Notes: generated by a model not told the origin, from the letters alone. Positions 1 through 6,450 are shown, counted from the stretch's first letter. The stretch: 7,458 nt of DNA from Actinomycetota bacterium (GCA_009700485.1 WLLZ01000084.1:1-7458), one strand, 5' to 3'. Made by a program: numbers and translations.

Positions 1-541
1 CTGGACAAATCCAGCGGACAGAGGCAGTGCATTTATCTTCGCTGACGGCGCTGGTGCCGTAGTTATTGGGCCTTCCGAAACTCCCGCGATTGGCCCCACA
101 ATTTGGGGTTCTGACGGTGCCCAAAAGGACGCCATCACGATGACCCAGTCCTTAATCGACTATCGCAACAATGGCGGTGAGATCTTCCCGGCATTGGTGA
201 TGCAAGGCCAACAGGTATTTCGCTGGGCGGTCAGTGAAATACCCAAGGTGGCGCTGCGTGCACTAACTGCCGCAGGAGTGCAGATTTCCGATCTTGATGT
301 GTTCATCCCGCATCAGGCAAATATGCGCATCACCGACGCCGTGGCCAAAGCCATGAAACTACCGGCCCACGTCTCCATCGCCCGCGACATCGCATACACG
401 GGCAACACATCGGCGGCATCAGTGCCTTTGGCGATGGATAGAATGCTCCAAGCCGGAGAAGCACCGCACGGTGGCACCGCGCTACTTATTGGTTTTGGTG
501 CGGGGCTCACTTTCGCCTCGCAGGTTGTCATCCTCCCCTAG
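1..541 (+). CDS. fabH: Beta-ketoacyl-ACP synthase III (FabH), 3' part only
   Basis: FabH condenses a primer acyl-CoA with malonyl-ACP to start each fatty-acid chain in the cytoplasmic type II synthase. Only the C-terminal 179 residues are present. The open frame begins at base 2 and runs in from upstream, so the ATG at 140 is internal, not the start. Visible family marks are an ADGAGAVV segment near the left edge, the catalytic histidine in PHQANMRI (His codon 311-313) and the catalytic asparagine in GNTSAASVP (Asn codon 404-406), followed by the usual glycine-rich C-terminal GFGAGLTF. The catalytic cysteine lies in the missing N-terminal half. The stop is TAG at 539-541, 61 bp before acpP on the same strand, which fits the actinobacterial fabD-fabH-acpP-fabF order. 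Primer preference (acetyl or branched acyl-CoA) cannot be judged from this part. Confidence 0.95.
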   Translation, partial: WTNPADRGSAFIFADGAGAVVIGPSETPAIGPTIWGSDGAQKDAITMTQSLIDYRNNGGEIFPALVMQGQQVFRWAVSEIPKVALRALTAAGVQISDLDVFIPHQANMRITDAVAKAMKLPAHVSIARDIAYTGNTSAASVPLAMDRMLQAGEAPHGGTALLIGFGAGLTFASQVVILP

Positions 542-602
542 CTACAACCCCTAGTAACACCCGAATATCACCCACCGGCACCACCAACACGAAAGGAAAG
601 AA

Positions 603-839
603 ATGAGCCAAGAAATCCATGAGGGCCTCGCGGCCATCGTCAACGAAGTAGCCGGGGTACCGGTTGCCGATGTTCAACTCGACAAGTCATTCGTTGATGA
701 CCTTGACATCGACTCTTTGTCGATGGTCGAAGTTGTTATCGCCGCCGAAGACAAGTGGGGCGTGACGATCCCCGACAGTGAGGTCAAGAACCTAAAGACC
801 GTAGGCGACGCCGTCACTTTCATCTCAGACAACTCTTAA
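603..839 (+). CDS. acpP: Acyl carrier protein
   Basis: This is the small acidic carrier that holds growing acyl chains as thioesters on 4'-phosphopantetheine and passes them between FabD, FabH, FabF and the reductases and dehydratase. It has 78 residues, the normal size of a discrete ACP. The attachment serine is Ser38 in the D-S-L motif (FVDDLDIDSLSMVEVV region, residues 30-45), placed at the start of helix II as in the family. Helix II is acidic (V-E-V-V-I-A-A-E-D), as expected for docking to synthase partners. A purine-rich ribosome site (AAAGGAAAG, 592-600) lies close before the ATG. It sits 61 bp after fabH and 77 bp before fabF, and a strong hairpin follows its stop codon. The context argues for primary fatty-acid synthesis rather than a polyketide ACP. 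Confidence 0.97.
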   Translation: MSQEIHEGLAAIVNEVAGVPVADVQLDKSFVDDLDIDSLSMVEVVIAAEDKWGVTIPDSEVKNLKTVGDAVTFISDNS

Positions 840-846
840 TCATCCG

Positions 847-877
847 ACCGTGGGGTTGCCACCGGCAGCCCCACGGT
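847..877 (+). terminator. Strong hairpin between acpP and fabF, possible attenuator or mRNA stabiliser
   Basis: Bases 847-855 (ACCGTGGGG) and 869-877 (CCCCACGGT) are perfect inverted repeats. The stem continues inward with a T-G wobble (856/868) and four more Watson-Crick pairs (857-860 with 864-867), closing on the triloop ACC at 861-863. This gives 14 pairs in all, mostly G-C. It starts 7 bp after the acpP stop and ends 39 bp before the fabF start. Only TTAAAC follows, so there is no U-tract of the classical intrinsic terminator. Because fabF and accD have no visible promoter of their own here, full termination is unlikely. Partial attenuation, or protection of the acpP 3' end, is the more natural reading. 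The structure is seen; the role is inferred. Confidence 0.6.
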
Positions 878-916
878 TAAACACCACAGCAAATCGACTG
901 AACGAGGAGACACCGC

Positions 917-2149
917 ATGACCCGTCAAGTAGTCATCACCGGCCTGGGCATGATTACGCCCGTTGGTAAAGATGTCGACAGCACTTGGCGCGCAATTCTC
1001 GCTGGCACCTCCGGAATCCGCTTGATTGACGAACCCTGGCCCGACGACCAGCCGGCCAAGATAGCCGGAATCATGGCGGTCGACCCTGCCTCCTGCCTAC
1101 CACCCCATGAGGCCCGCAAGCTCGACCGATCTCAGCAAGCAGCAGTTGTCGCCGCGCGCGAAGCTTGGGCCGACGCCGGTACCCCGGAGATTGATCCTGA
1201 ACGCTTAGGTGCTGTTGTTGCCACCGGCATGGGTGGCCTGCTGTCACTTATTAATTCCTATGACTTACTACTTGAACGCGGCGCCTCCCGGATCTCCCCG
1301 CATATGGTCACGATGATCATGCCCAATGGCTCGGCCGCACACGTTGGCCTTGAAATTGGCGCTCGCGCCGGTATCCACACCCCGGTGAGTGCCTGCGCTT
1401 CAGGTGCCGAAGCCATCTCTTACGCAGCCCGCATGATCCAAGAGGGCCGCGCTGACGTTGTAGTAGCCGGTGGTACCGAAGCGGTCATTCACCCGGTGAC
1501 CATGGCCGGCTTTGCTGCGATGCGTGCCTTATCAACTCGCAATGACGACCCAACAGCCGCCTCGCGCCCTTACGACATTGATCGCGACGGCTTCGTCATG
1601 GGTGAGGGCGCAGGCATCATGGTGCTTGAGTCGGCTGAGTTTGCCGCTGCACGCGGGGCGAAGATCTACGGTATCTACGGTGGCTCCGGTTTGACCTCGG
1701 ATGGGCACCATATTGCGCAACCCGACCCAGAAGGTCGCGGAGCCGCTAGAGCAATCGCCGAAGCACTCGCTGACGCTGGCCTCACCACCACCGACATTGT
1801 GCATGTCAACGCGCATGCCACTTCCACACCACAAGGTGACATTGCCGAAAGTACCGCGCTCATCGCCGCCCTCGGAGCACATACCGACAACGTCGCGGTA
1901 ACAGGCACCAAATCCATGACCGGTCACCTCCTTGGTGGGGCCGGCGCCGTTGAATCAATCTTCACCGTTCTCACACTGCGCGACCGGCTTGTTCCAGCTA
2001 CAGCAAACCTGCATAACCTTGATCCGCAAATACATCTTGATGTCGTCGCCGGTAAGCCACGTGAATTACCCGCCGGCGATATCGCGGCATTGAATAACTC
2101 ATTTGGTTTCGGTGGCCACGACGTCGCCCTTGTTTTCAGGAGTGCCTGA
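917..2149 (+). CDS. fabF: Beta-ketoacyl-ACP synthase II (FabF/KasA type)
   Basis: This enzyme elongates acyl-ACP by decarboxylative condensation with malonyl-ACP. It has 410 residues, the full family length, beginning with the typical VVITGLGMITPVG. The Cys-His-His triad is complete: Cys160 in SACASG, His300 in NAHATSTPQGD and His337 in TGTKSMTGHLLGGAGA, with the conserved Lys332 in the same motif. The C-terminal glycine-rich gate NNSFGFGGHD is at residues 393-402. PNGSAAHVG before the nucleophile and the general sequence feel are close to mycobacterial KasA and Streptomyces FabF. The ATG has a good ribosome site, GAGGAG at 904-909, seven bases upstream. The stop at 2147-2149 is one base before the accD ATG. 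Only one elongating synthase is seen, with no KasB-like second copy following it. A polyketide ketosynthase is unlikely because its partners are FabH, ACP and AccD. Confidence 0.96.
   Translation: MTRQVVITGLGMITPVGKDVDSTWRAILAGTSGIRLIDEPWPDDQPAKIAGIMAVDPASCLPPHEARKLDRSQQAAVVAAREAWADAGTPEIDPERLGAVVATGMGGLLSLINSYDLLLERGASRISPHMVTMIMPNGSAAHVGLEIGARAGIHTPVSACASGAEAISYAARMIQEGRADVVVAGGTEAVIHPVTMAGFAAMRALSTRNDDPTAASRPYDIDRDGFVMGEGAGIMVLESAEFAAARGAKIYGIYGGSGLTSDGHHIAQPDPEGRGAARAIAEALADAGLTTTDIVHVNAHATSTPQGDIAESTALIAALGAHTDNVAVTGTKSMTGHLLGGAGAVESIFTVLTLRDRLVPATANLHNLDPQIHLDVVAGKPRELPAGDIAALNNSFGFGGHDVALVFRSA
2138..2142 (+). promoter_or_regulatory. Ribosome binding site that sets the accD start
   Basis: AGGAG lies inside the last codons of fabF, eight bases before the ATG at 2151. 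It supports that start rather than an upstream in-frame start at 2103, which would overlap fabF by 47 bp and add 16 residues with no family resemblance. The arrangement suggests coupled translation of fabF and accD. Confidence 0.75.
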
Positions 2150-2150
2150 G

Positions 2151-3551
2151 ATGACCGAGTCAGCCGCCATTGCCCTAGACCCAAGGTCACCACGCACCCG
2201 GCTCCTTAACTTCTTTGACAACGGCGAGTTCGTAACTATCACCCCAGAAGATGACCGCGGGGTACTTGCAGCGGTGGGCCGCGCAAACGGCACCAATGTC
2301 GTCGCCTTTATTACCGACCCCACCGTTCAAGGTGGCGCCATGGGTAGCGAGGGCTGCCGCGCGATCGTCACCGCATATGACCGCGCCTTTGCTGACTCGG
2401 CTCCCATTATCGGGATTTGGCACTCAGGCGGGGCACGCCTACGCGAAGGTGTTGCGAGCCTTGATGGCGTCGGCCGCGTATTCGCCGCAATGACCCGCGC
2501 CTCCGGCAAGGTCCCGCAAATTTCGGTGGTACTTGGCCCAGCCGCCGGCGGTGCAGCCTATGGCCCAGCCCTCACCGACATTGTGATTTTGGCTCCCGCC
2601 GGTCGAATTTTCGTAACGGGGCCCGAAGTCGTCCGTTCCGTAACCGGCGAAGACGTCGACATGGAGACACTCGGTGGGCCCGAACCCCATGGCCGTCGAA
2701 GTGGCGTGGTGCATATAGTCGCCGAGAGCGAGCAAGATGCTCTAGATCATGCGCGCACGCTGGCCGCATTACTTGGCCACCAAGGTTCACTGAATCTAGA
2801 CGCCATTGCCGACACCGACCTTGGTGCACTTTTGCCCGAATCGGCGCGCCGGGCCTACGACGTCCATCCACTCGTCGAAGGTTTTGTCGATGCCGGCAGC
2901 TTCGAGGAGCTCCACACCAGGTGGGCCCCAAATATCGTTGTCGGCCTGGGGCGCCTCGGCGGTCGCACCGTCGGAGTCGTAGCAAATAACCCCATGCGCC
3001 TGGGCGGCTGCCTTGACTCATCGAGCGCCGAAAAAGCTGCGCGTTTCGTGCGCATGTGCGATGCCTTTGCCGTTCCGCTCATCGTGCTAGTCGATGTGCC
3101 CGGCTACCTTCCCGGGCTCGGCCAAGAATGGGAAGGGGTCGTTCGACGCGGCGCAAAACTTCTGCACGCATTCGCCGAGTGCGTCGTGCCCAGGGTTACC
3201 GTCGTGACCCGAAAGGCATATGGCGGTGCCTTCGTGGCGATGAACTCTTCATCCCTTGGCGCTACCCGCGTATTCGCTTGGCCCACCGCCGAGGTTGCGG
3301 TAATGGGCTCGGTCGCCGCAATTCGCATCCTGCACCGTCGCCGCCTTGCCGATGTGCCCGAAGATGCCCGCGCCCAAGTTGAACTTGAACTTGCCGCCGA
3401 ACATGAGGTTATCTCCGGTGGCATTTCCAAGGCCTTGGAACTTGGTGTGGTCGATGAAGTCGTCGAACCAAGTCTTACCCGACGCGCAGTTGCCAAGATC
3501 ATCCTTGACACTCCAGGGGTGCGCGGGCTGCACGGAAATATCCCGCTCTAA
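2151..3551 (+). CDS. accD: Acyl-CoA (acetyl/propionyl-CoA) carboxylase carboxyltransferase beta subunit, AccD6-like
   Basis: This subunit moves the carboxyl group from carboxybiotin on the separate alpha (AccA/BCCP) subunit to acyl-CoA, giving malonyl-CoA for the FAS II genes before it. It has 466 residues, close to the short AccD6 form and shorter than the roughly 530-residue PccB form. It has the fused two-crotonase-fold layout and no N-terminal zinc finger, unlike E. coli AccD. The N-half CoA/oxyanion segment is GPAAGGAAYGPALTD (residues 129-143). The C-half biotin-side segment runs from VPGYLPGLGQEWEG (316-329) to RKAYGGAFVAM (354-364). The residue matching the Asp that favours propionyl-CoA in Streptomyces PccB is Val362 here, which suggests acetyl-CoA use; this rests on my recall of the family. 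The gene follows fabF with a one-base gap, as in the mycobacterial fabD-acpM-kasA-kasB-accD6 operon. No alpha or epsilon subunit is in the window. Confidence 0.93.
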   Translation: MTESAAIALDPRSPRTRLLNFFDNGEFVTITPEDDRGVLAAVGRANGTNVVAFITDPTVQGGAMGSEGCRAIVTAYDRAFADSAPIIGIWHSGGARLREGVASLDGVGRVFAAMTRASGKVPQISVVLGPAAGGAAYGPALTDIVILAPAGRIFVTGPEVVRSVTGEDVDMETLGGPEPHGRRSGVVHIVAESEQDALDHARTLAALLGHQGSLNLDAIADTDLGALLPESARRAYDVHPLVEGFVDAGSFEELHTRWAPNIVVGLGRLGGRTVGVVANNPMRLGGCLDSSSAEKAARFVRMCDAFAVPLIVLVDVPGYLPGLGQEWEGVVRRGAKLLHAFAECVVPRVTVVTRKAYGGAFVAMNSSSLGATRVFAWPTAEVAVMGSVAAIRILHRRRLADVPEDARAQVELELAAEHEVISGGISKALELGVVDEVVEPSLTRRAVAKIILDTPGVRGLHGNIPL

Positions 3552-3625
3552 ATAGACCTCGGTGGGAATGGTTACCTCTGGTTAGTTGCGCATTTGGCGA
3601 AGGCAGAAAATCAGCTTTGTAGCTC

Positions 3626-4177
3626 TCAAACCACCGCGTGCAAAACCCGAACCGTGGACCCTTCGTGGGCACAGCGAAAGGGTTCCAGCTCCTCATCCCA
3701 TGGCTCGCCAATTAATCGGGCAATATCTTCGGCTAGGCCACCTGCGGCCGCCGATTGTGAAATTGCAGTTCGTAGGCGGTTCTCCGAAACCATGACGTCA
3801 CCGTTTTCACCGATATCAGCTCGGAAAAGTCCTAGGGCTGGGGTCGCGGCGAATCGCTCACCGGCTCGACCCGGCGATGGGTCTTCGGTTACCTCATGGC
3901 GCACCTGCTTAAATGCCAGGAGTGCGCTAGCAATTTTTGCCCCGCTACCTACCGGGCCTTCCCAGAGCACTTCAGCGCGAACTGCGCCTGGTTCTATGGG
4001 CTGATCGGCCCAATCGATGCCAACCGGCTTGCCGAAAACGCGGGCGAGCGCCCACTCTAGATGCGGGCTCAGCGCCCTAGAGCAGGCATGGATAAAGACC
4101 ACACCGTGCGCCAAACCGCCGGCTGCCGGCGCGCTACCCGCCGTGCCACCGCTATTAACCGTGACGTGAACGGTCAT
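3626..4177 (-). CDS. DUF3145 domain protein, function unknown
   Basis: The protein has 183 residues and matches the actinobacterial DUF3145 family as I remember it. After a low-complexity Gly/Ala/Ser leader (residues 1-22) come GVVFIHACSRALSPHLEWAL (25-44), a Trp-containing IDWADQP (54-60), the EVLWEGPVGSGAKIASAL stretch (69-86), the RHEVTEDPSPG strip (93-103), GERFAATPALGLFRA (106-120) and a highly conserved-looking tail GEPWDEELEPFR (157-168) ending in LHAVV. There is no signal peptide or membrane segment, so it is probably cytoplasmic. The start is the ATG at 4177, with AAGGAGG just upstream, not the longer in-frame start at 4381, whose extra 68 residues would run across the divergent promoter region and into bioY. 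The gene is convergent with accD (74-bp gap) and divergent from bioY. The family is commonly found beside fab genes in Streptomyces-type genomes, which hints at a link with fatty-acid synthesis. No biochemical role can be stated. Confidence 0.85.
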   Translation of the reverse strand: MTVHVTVNSGGTAGSAPAAGGLAHGVVFIHACSRALSPHLEWALARVFGKPVGIDWADQPIEPGAVRAEVLWEGPVGSGAKIASALLAFKQVRHEVTEDPSPGRAGERFAATPALGLFRADIGENGDVMVSENRLRTAISQSAAAGGLAEDIARLIGEPWDEELEPFRCAHEGSTVRVLHAVV

Positions 4178-4181
4178 CGTG

Positions 4182-4188
4182 CCTCCTT
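4182..4188 (-). promoter_or_regulatory. Ribosome binding site that sets the DUF3145 start
   Basis: On the minus strand AAGGAGG lies four bases before the ATG at 4177. It is a near-perfect Shine-Dalgarno sequence and decides against the start at 4381. Its first two bases also belong to one arm of the inverted repeat at 4187-4224, so folding of the leader could affect access to it. Confidence 0.75.
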
Positions 4189-4224
4189 GGTTTCGAGTTC
4201 GCCTTCCCCAGCGCCTCGAACCAA
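4187..4224. repeat. Bulged inverted repeat in the DUF3145/bioY divergent spacer
   Basis: The arms TTGGTTTCGAG (4187-4197) and CTCGAACCAA (4215-4224) pair over ten base pairs with a single unpaired T, and the inner six (TTCGAG/CTCGAA) are perfect. The loop is 17 nt. The position, in the 151-bp spacer (4178-4328) between two divergent starts, suits either a repressor site or a leader hairpin next to the DUF3145 ribosome site. The spacer also holds a small GC hairpin (4289-4293 with 4299-4303) before bioY and a short GGGTAACCC palindrome near 4264. I cannot point to convincing -35/-10 boxes in it. Confidence 0.45.
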
Positions 4225-4328
4225 GTACCCAAAACTGACGGCCCTGCCGCCCACTTCCCCTAAGGGTAACCCGGTAAGGTTCGGCTATCGCGAACGGCTC
4301 GCGCATACCTTGAACACTCGGAGGAATC

Positions 4329-4925
4329 ATGGCTCTGGCCGCCCCACAACCCCGTGTCCTTGCGGACGTAGTTGGTCGCACCTGGATCCGCCAGCTCGCC
4401 GTGATTGCCGGCGGTGCCGCCTTTGTCGGCCTGTCAGCCCAGATTGCCTTCTACCTCCCCTGGAACCCAGCGGTGCCGCTGACACTACAAACTTTCGCGG
4501 TTATTTTGACCGCTGGGGCCCTTGGCTCACTGCGCGGAGTCGCGGCCATGGCCATCTACGCCTTACTGGGCTCGATCGGCCTGCCATGGTTCGCCCAGGG
4601 GTCTAGTGGTTTTGGCGGCCCTGCCTTCGGCTACATCATTGGCTTCATCGTCGCTGCCTTCGTCGTCGGCCGCATTGCCGAGAGCGGTGTGACACGGTCC
4701 TTCGGGCGCTCGGTCGGCCTGATGGTGCTTGGCAGTGTCATCATCTACGCCATCGGGGCCACCTGGCTTAAGTATTCACTCGGGGTCCCGTGGTTTGGCG
4801 CGGATTCAGCTTGGGCTTACGGGGTCAAAGACTTCATCATCGGCGACGTAATAAAGCTACTAGCCGCTGCTGGCCTACTGCCGCTAGCTTGGAAGGCCTT
4901 GAATAAGGCCGGCCTCGGCCGCTAA
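4329..4925 (+). CDS. bioY: Biotin transporter BioY (ECF transporter S component)
   Basis: BioY is the membrane subunit that binds biotin for uptake, alone or with an ECF energising module (EcfA/A'/T). The protein has 198 residues, the usual length, and is very hydrophobic, with about six membrane helices beginning near residues 20, 52, 68, 98, 128 and 168. Family marks are VPLTLQTFAV (49-58), the loop GLPWFAQGSSGFGGPAFGY (84-102) leading into IIGFIVAAFVVGRI, and the C-terminal FIIGDVIKLLAAAGLLP (169-185), whose Asp173 and Lys176 are the conserved polar pair of BioY. GGAGG (4320-4324) lies four bases before the ATG. No bioM/bioN or other ECF module genes are adjacent, so a shared module elsewhere is likely. 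The nearby accD makes sense because carboxylases need biotin. The gene is convergent with the decarboxylase gene, with a 19-bp gap. Confidence 0.93.
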   Translation: MALAAPQPRVLADVVGRTWIRQLAVIAGGAAFVGLSAQIAFYLPWNPAVPLTLQTFAVILTAGALGSLRGVAAMAIYALLGSIGLPWFAQGSSGFGGPAFGYIIGFIVAAFVVGRIAESGVTRSFGRSVGLMVLGSVIIYAIGATWLKYSLGVPWFGADSAWAYGVKDFIIGDVIKLLAAAGLLPLAWKALNKAGLGR

Positions 4926-4948
4926 CCGTTACCAATACCGCGGGTTAG
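4922..4948. terminator. Weak inverted repeat spanning both convergent stop codons (bioY and decarboxylase)
   Basis: CTAACC (4922-4927) and GGTTAG (4943-4948) are a perfect 6-bp inverted repeat with a 15-nt loop. Half of the match comes from the two facing TAA stop codons and is therefore expected. Just before it, the end of bioY carries two overlapping short hairpins, GGCCTT-gaat-AAGGCC (4895-4910) and GGCCG-gcct-CGGCC (4907-4920). No U-tract is present on either strand. This could be a bidirectional terminator region, but the support is weak. Confidence 0.3.
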
Positions 4949-6360
4949 TTCAGCGTCGCTAATACTTCATCCACCATCTCGGTGGTGGTGCCTGGATGCA
5001 AGAAAACAAGGCGGCCGACTGCTTCACCGCGCCAGGCGCTGTGAGTAACGAACGCGGTTTGATCGCGCAGTAAGCGGTTGCCCCATGATTCGTAATCTGC
5101 CAATTCCCAGCCTGCGCGCCGAAAAAGGATTACTGATAAATCTGGTTCGCGAATCAACTCCAAATGCTGCAAGGTTCGAATCTGCGCTACCGCGTACTTT
5201 GTCATCGCGAGTGAGTAGTCGACCGCATCACGATAGGCGTCAATGCCATTGACGGCTAATGAAAACCAAAGCGCCATCCCACGAGCCCGCCTGGTCAAAT
5301 GGTACGCCAAATCACTCGGATTGAAATCGTCAGCATCATCGTGAATTACGTCTAAGTACGAGGCGTTCTGCGTGTGCACAGCCTTCGCTAGTCGTGGGTC
5401 TCGGTAGATCAGCGCGGCGGAATCAAATGGTGCAAACCACCACTTGTGCGGATCCATCACTAATGAATCTGCAAGTTCAACCCCGTCATAGCGGTGTCGT
5501 TGATTTCTTGACAACATTCCGGCGCCACCGTATGCGCCATCGACATGGAACCACCAGTGATGCTCCTGGGCCACTTTCGCGGCTCCCGCTAAATCATCGA
5601 TGATGCCTGCATTCGTAGTGCCGGCGGTTGCAACAATTGCTACGACGTCTCCATATGCTGGTTCTTTAGCAATTGCTGAACGAATGTCTTCTTCAGTCAT
5701 CCGCCCATCAAGTGTGGGCACAACTATCGCATCCATCGAAACGATGTTCAAAGCGCTCTTAATTGATGAGTGTGCTTGATCACTGACGATCACACGCATT
5801 CGAATTTCAGGTAGACCAGCTTCGGTACGCCGGTGACGCGCGGTGTCGCGAGCCACGACAAGTGCGGACAGATTGCCCGCGGACCCACCCGAAACGAACA
5901 CTCCACCAGCCGAAGCAGGTAAGCCGGCGACATCTGCGAGTACTCGAAGCGCTTGATTCTCAGCAATTACCGCACCCGCTGCCTCGAGCCATGAGCAGCC
6001 TTGTAGTGAGGCAGCGGACACAACCATGTCAAAGAGGAGGGCGGCTTTAGTTGGAGCAGCGGGGATGAAAGCAAAGAACCGTGGGCTATCAGAAGACAAA
6101 ATGGTTTCGGCAAGATGATCTACATAAATATCAAGGACTTCCTTGGCCGGCCGCGGCCCATCGCCTATTAGGTCTGCCATAACTTCTTCAAGTTGCTGGC
6201 GATCCCCTAGGCCATCCAACGAAGTGTCGGCCATCGCTAAGCGTTCCCGCACATAGTCAGTGATCAATTCGGTCATCACCGGATCGAATTTATGCATGCG
6301 ATCGGCGTCGATCGGGAATACCGGCCCAGCAAATACGTCAGGGTTTCTTTCAGGCGACAC
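4945..6360 (-). CDS. Group II pyridoxal-phosphate-dependent decarboxylase (aromatic/other L-amino acid type)
   Basis: The enzyme belongs to the fold-type I PLP family that includes DOPA, glutamate and 2,4-diaminobutyrate decarboxylases, forming an amine and CO2 from an L-amino acid. Its 471 residues are full length. Visible key residues are FFAFIP (95-100), VSGGSAGNLSAL (156-167, phosphate binding), His197 in SDQAHSS (stacks on the cofactor), Thr246 in ATAGTTNAG, Asp274 in HVDGAYGG (pairs with the pyridine nitrogen) and the Schiff-base Lys306 in MDPHKWW. Tyr335 in NASYLDV matches the mobile-loop catalytic tyrosine of DOPA decarboxylase, which favours true decarboxylation over aldehyde synthesis. 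The start is GTG at 6360: GAGAGG lies eight bases upstream and an in-frame TGA lies just before that. It follows the MMPL gene by 90 bp on the same strand. No signal peptide is seen, so it is cytoplasmic. The substrate is unknown. Confidence 0.9.
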   Translation of the reverse strand: MSPERNPDVFAGPVFPIDADRMHKFDPVMTELITDYVRERLAMADTSLDGLGDRQQLEEVMADLIGDGPRPAKEVLDIYVDHLAETILSSDSPRFFAFIPAAPTKAALLFDMVVSAASLQGCSWLEAAGAVIAENQALRVLADVAGLPASAGGVFVSGGSAGNLSALVVARDTARHRRTEAGLPEIRMRVIVSDQAHSSIKSALNIVSMDAIVVPTLDGRMTEEDIRSAIAKEPAYGDVVAIVATAGTTNAGIIDDLAGAAKVAQEHHWWFHVDGAYGGAGMLSRNQRHRYDGVELADSLVMDPHKWWFAPFDSAALIYRDPRLAKAVHTQNASYLDVIHDDADDFNPSDLAYHLTRRARGMALWFSLAVNGIDAYRDAVDYSLAMTKYAVAQIRTLQHLELIREPDLSVILFRRAGWELADYESWGNRLLRDQTAFVTHSAWRGEAVGRLVFLHPGTTTEMVDEVLATLN

Positions 6361-6368
6361 GGTGGTGG

Positions 6369-6374
6369 CCTCTC
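6369..6374 (-). promoter_or_regulatory. Ribosome binding site for the GTG-started decarboxylase
   Basis: On the minus strand GAGAGG ends eight bases before the GTG at 6360. The frame is closed by a TGA overlapping this site, so no earlier start is possible. Within the 90-bp spacer (6361-6450) I see no clear promoter or terminator, so cotranscription with the MMPL gene is plausible. Confidence 0.6.
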
Positions 6375-6450
6375 AGTTCGCCGTGGCCAAAACACACGGT
6401 GGGCGCGCCGTCAGCCCATCTGCCAGCAGGCGCCTTAATCAGTCTAGCGA

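Noticed and set aside
1532..1927. 131-residue open frame antisense to fabF
   Set aside because: It covers the conserved catalytic region of fabF on the opposite strand, and its own translation has no family signature.
2103..2150. Longer accD start giving 16 extra residues
   Set aside because: It overlaps fabF in another frame, the extra residues do not resemble the family, and AGGAG at 2138-2142 fits the ATG at 2151.
2572..3021. 149-residue open frame antisense to accD
   Set aside because: Arg/Gly-rich translation with no recognisable motif, fully inside a well-supported gene on the other strand.
3552..3625. Terminator between convergent accD and DUF3145
   Set aside because: I found only very short possible stems (for example AGCT-acaa-AGCT near 3613-3624) and no convincing stem with a T-run on either strand.
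3594..4004. 136-residue open frame antisense to DUF3145
   Set aside because: A high-GC shadow of the real gene: low-complexity Ser/Pro/Arg composition and no ribosome site.
4311..4324. BioQ-like biotin operator before bioY (TGAAC half-site near 4311)
   Set aside because: The matching GTTCA half-site is absent at the expected spacing, so a single 5-base match is not evidence.
4178..4381. Longer DUF3145 start giving 68 extra residues on the minus strand
   Set aside because: It would run through the divergent spacer into bioY, the residues look like random Arg/Gly-rich translation, and AAGGAGG marks the ATG at 4177.
4061..4606. 181-residue open frame on the plus strand
   Set aside because: It lies antisense to DUF3145, then overlaps bioY in another frame, and its translation is Arg/Pro/Thr-rich with no domain pattern.
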